From contig JBELML010000202.1 in the NCBI GenBank assembly GCA_042095835.1, positions 1 through 7,455 of the forward strand: 7,455 nt of DNA, in the 5' to 3' direction. Within the stretch, counting starts at the first letter, position 1. Each line of letters opens with the position of its first letter. Source of the DNA: DATFKA01 sp042095835. GTDB lineage: Bacteria; Bacteroidota; Bacteroidia; Chitinophagales; Saprospiraceae. Positions 5,757 to 7,455 of the stretch are shown in pieces. The notes under the pieces were generated by a model. It saw only the letters and a program-made list of their open reading frames with translations. It searched no databases and was not told the origin of the DNA. The position numbers and the translations under genes are program-made.

Positions 5757-5792
5757 CTTAGTGTAACTAAGTGACCTTAATGCCTTAGTGGT
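5757..5792 (-). repeat. Right inverted repeat of GxxExxY cassette 2
   Basis: The reverse-complement partner of 5308-5343: it ends ...cttaatgccttagtggt. There are six mismatches in 36, all in the inner half. It lies 15 bp upstream of the mtnA start codon, so it forms most of the mtnA leader. Confidence 0.93.
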
Positions 5793-5807
5793 GAAAACTG
5801 CTTTAAA

Positions 5808-6920
5808 ATGAAAATCAACAACCAACACTACCGCACCATCTGGAAGCACCCCGACGATCCCGCTTGCATCCAGATCATCGATCAACGCTTTCTCCCGCAT
5901 GAATTGATCATTGAGGACTTGCGCAGCGTCGAAGACTTCGCTAGAGCGATCAAGGAGATGCATGTGCGTGGTGCGCCTTTGATTGGCGGTACAGCTGTGT
6001 ATGGACTATATATGGCTACTCTCGAAGCCCCTGAGGGCACAGCAGGTATGGATTATATCGAACAGGCCTTGATCCAATTGAGGGCTACTCGCCCCACCGC
6101 AGTAGACCTCTTTTCTTGGACAGACCGTGCGATGAAACATATCCGTAAAGGAAAAATTAAAGAAGATCGGACCGCTATTGCTTTGGCGATTGCTGATCAT
6201 CTCATCGAGCAAAGTGTAGAACACTGCCGTCTGATTGGGCAACATGGCCTTCCTCTGATTGAAGAAATCAGTAAGCAGAAAGGAGGTAAACCTGTCAATA
6301 TCCTCACGCATTGCAACGCTGGTTGGATCGCCTGTATTGATCATGGTACCGCGACTTCCCCGATCTATGCCGCACACGATAAAGGCATTCCGGTACATGT
6401 TTGGGTAGATGAGACACGTCCACGCAACCAAGGTGCCCGCTTGACGGCTTTCGAGCTCCTTCAACATGGTGTACCGCATACCGTGATTGTCGATAATGCC
6501 GGAGGCCACCTCATGCAACACGGTATGGTCGATCTATGTATCGTGGGTAGCGATCGTACCACCCGACAGGGAGATGTAGCCAACAAGATTGGTACTTACC
6601 TCAAGGCCTTAGCTGCCCATGACAATGAGGTGCCTTTCTACGTGACCCTACCGTATTCTTCTTTCGATTTCAGTATAAAAGATGGTCTGAAAGAGATACC
6701 TATCGAGACCCGCGATGCGGAGGAAGTCACCCACATCCAGGGGCTTCACGATGGGGAAATCAAAAAAGTCTTACTCACTCCCGAAGGAAGCCCAGCGATC
6801 AACTATGGCTTCGACGTGACTCCTGCCAAGTATGTGACAGGTTTGATTACCGAGGCTGGTGTTTGCTCGGCTAGTGAGGAAGGGATTTTGGGACTATATC
6901 CTCATTTAGGAACCATATGA
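5808..6920 (+). CDS. mtnA: S-methyl-5-thioribose-1-phosphate isomerase
   Basis: Converts methylthioribose-1-phosphate to methylthioribulose-1-phosphate in the methionine salvage pathway (cytoplasmic). It is related to eIF2B alpha-type subunits. At 370 residues it has normal family length. Family motifs appear in order: the phosphate-binding RGAPLIGGTAVYG (54-66), THCNAG with the catalytic cysteine Cys169, the DETRPRNQGARLTAFEL run (201-217), and GSDR with the catalytic aspartate Asp249, followed by QGDVANKIGTY (254-264). The 80-residue spacing of Cys and Asp equals that of Bacillus subtilis MtnA (Cys160/Asp240). The ATG at 5808 is 15 bp after the right repeat of GxxExxY cassette 2. No other salvage gene is in view, and it has no obvious link to the fucose genes. 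The first 26 codons after the ATG are strikingly C-ending (17 of 26). Confidence 0.96.
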   Translation: MKINNQHYRTIWKHPDDPACIQIIDQRFLPHELIIEDLRSVEDFARAIKEMHVRGAPLIGGTAVYGLYMATLEAPEGTAGMDYIEQALIQLRATRPTAVDLFSWTDRAMKHIRKGKIKEDRTAIALAIADHLIEQSVEHCRLIGQHGLPLIEEISKQKGGKPVNILTHCNAGWIACIDHGTATSPIYAAHDKGIPVHVWVDETRPRNQGARLTAFELLQHGVPHTVIVDNAGGHLMQHGMVDLCIVGSDRTTRQGDVANKIGTYLKALAAHDNEVPFYVTLPYSSFDFSIKDGLKEIPIETRDAEEVTHIQGLHDGEIKKVLLTPEGSPAINYGFDVTPAKYVTGLITEAGVCSASEEGILGLYPHLGTI

Positions 6921-6947
6921 GGCATATAAGTACATATAAGGAGAGAT

Positions 6948-6990
6948 GCTTCCTAGATTGATTTAGCATAATGAAATCAACCTAGGAAGC
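6948..6990. terminator. Hairpin between convergent genes, likely bidirectional terminator
   Basis: The arms gcttcctagattgattt (6948-6964) and aaatcaacctaggaagc (6974-6990) are complementary at 16 of 17 positions with a 9-base loop. The single mismatch is A-C in plus-strand RNA but a U-G wobble in minus-strand RNA. It lies between the converging mtnA and carboxypeptidase genes, 27 bp past the mtnA stop. There is no good T-tract on either side, so it may be a weak or factor-assisted terminator or an mRNA 3'-end stabiliser. Confidence 0.7.
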
Positions 6991-7026
6991 TCTATTAAAT
7001 CTCCAACCCACGAACTCTCCAACTCC

Positions 7027-7455
7027 TTAGTTTCCTACAAGAAATACGGCATTACTAAATAGGAAATTTCCGTTCTCCCAGAAGGCGCGGAATAGTGGAT
7101 TATCTACAAAGTAAGTCACACTTCCTCTTCCCTTATCCTCACTTCCAAAGACCATCGTGTTTTTCATGCGTTCGGCGGCCTGCTGACCTACAAAGCCTTG
7201 GTAAAACAACTCCTCTCCAAGGGTACCTACGTTCCACATTCCAAGTTGATGCTGATAGTAGCTGGTCCCTGTCTTTAGACTGAAATAATGGTCTCCCAGA
7301 CCAAAAGCCAAAGGGTGCGTCTGATCAAGGTTTACTTTGAAGATTGCTCCAGGTATAGCAGTGGTGGCATAGCGCTGACTTTGCTCTCCATATACATCCA
7401 ACCTTCCTTCCAATCTTTCTTCTTCTCTGGTTTTTCTATCTTTTTGTTGATCACT
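7027..7455 (-). CDS. C-terminal part of an M14-type zinc carboxypeptidase (gene continues past the right edge)
   Basis: The frame is open from the right edge to a TAA at 7027-7029, so about 143 residues of the C-terminus are seen. The internal TTG at 7413 is not the real start. The sequence fits the C-terminal domain of large Bacteroidota zinc carboxypeptidases of family M14, which is thought to be glutamine amidotransferase-like. Recognisable runs are GAIFKVNLDQTHPLAFGLG, YFSLKTGTSYY, GMWNVGTL, GFVGQQAAERM, and the very typical RGSVTYFVDNPLFRAFWENG...LFSNAVFLVGN ending. The zinc-binding catalytic domain and any signal peptide would lie outside the window. Such enzymes are usually exported peptidases. 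It converges on mtnA, with a hairpin between them. The family call is from remembered motifs, without a search. Confidence 0.8.
   Translation of the reverse strand, partial: SDQQKDRKTREEERLEGRLDVYGEQSQRYATTAIPGAIFKVNLDQTHPLAFGLGDHYFSLKTGTSYYQHQLGMWNVGTLGEELFYQGFVGQQAAERMKNTMVFGSEDKGRGSVTYFVDNPLFRAFWENGNFLFSNAVFLVGN

Larger units (their letters stand above)
5308..5792 (+). mobile_element. Repeat-bounded GxxExxY cassette 2 (putative mobile unit)
   Basis: A 485-bp unit made only of a 36-bp inverted repeat at each end and one GxxExxY gene that nearly fills the interior. It lies in the short gap between fcl and mtnA. AAACT occurs two bases outside each end (5301-5305 and 5795-5799), a possible target-site duplication. 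No transposase is recognisable, so mobility is a hypothesis based on architecture. Confidence 0.55.

Noticed and set aside
6006..6521. Long minus-strand ORF (171 codons) inside mtnA
   Set aside because: It is antisense to a fully conserved mtnA coding sequence, its product has no recognisable domain, and it arises from codon bias of the real gene.
7095..7283. Plus-strand ORF of 62 codons near the right end
   Set aside because: It is antisense to the conserved carboxypeptidase C-terminus and has no recognisable features.

Overview
The window looks like a chromosomal piece of a member of the Bacteroidota, probably a Saprospiria- or Cytophagia-type organism. The grounds are moderate AT richness, start sites without clear Shine-Dalgarno sequences, a Bacteroidota-type M14 carboxypeptidase C-terminus, and many GxxExxY-family ORFs with 'cacaaag/cactaag' repeats. 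The lineage call is an inference from sequence style, not a database result.

Layout. Bases 14-217 (minus) encode a small XRE-type repressor. A divergent AT-rich gap follows, then two overlapping genes of unknown function (356-721, with a C-terminal membrane helix, and 682-1140). From 1263 to 5302 comes an exopolysaccharide / GDP-L-fucose block, all on plus: a WcaF-like acetyltransferase, a family 2 glycosyltransferase, gmd and fcl. Together Gmd and Fcl convert GDP-mannose to GDP-L-fucose; the glycosyltransferase and acetyltransferase would use or decorate sugars in a surface polysaccharide. The gene set and order resemble the wcaE-wcaF-gmd-fcl part of the enterobacterial colanic acid cluster. 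mtnA of the methionine salvage pathway follows (5808-6920). After a hairpin, the end of a zinc-carboxypeptidase gene reads in from the right edge on minus (7027-7455).

The most notable content lies between the genes. Two GxxExxY genes (PD-(D/E)XK-like fold) are inserted in the block, one between gmd and fcl and one between fcl and mtnA. Each is bracketed by its own inverted repeats: a 36-bp pair of the 'accactaaggcattaag' type around the second, and a 'cacaaag...gagcat...cacagaga' type around the first, whose left copy is duplicated in tandem. Relatives of the first type also stand alone directly before the acetyltransferase, the glycosyltransferase and gmd, and the right end of the first cassette abuts fcl. 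In three of these four genes the repeat itself supplies the GTG start codon. Upstream of gmd an antisense and a sense copy sit only a few bases apart, like an emptied cassette. This repeat/ORF system, and its apparent role in setting translation starts of the polysaccharide genes, is the best candidate for something undescribed here.
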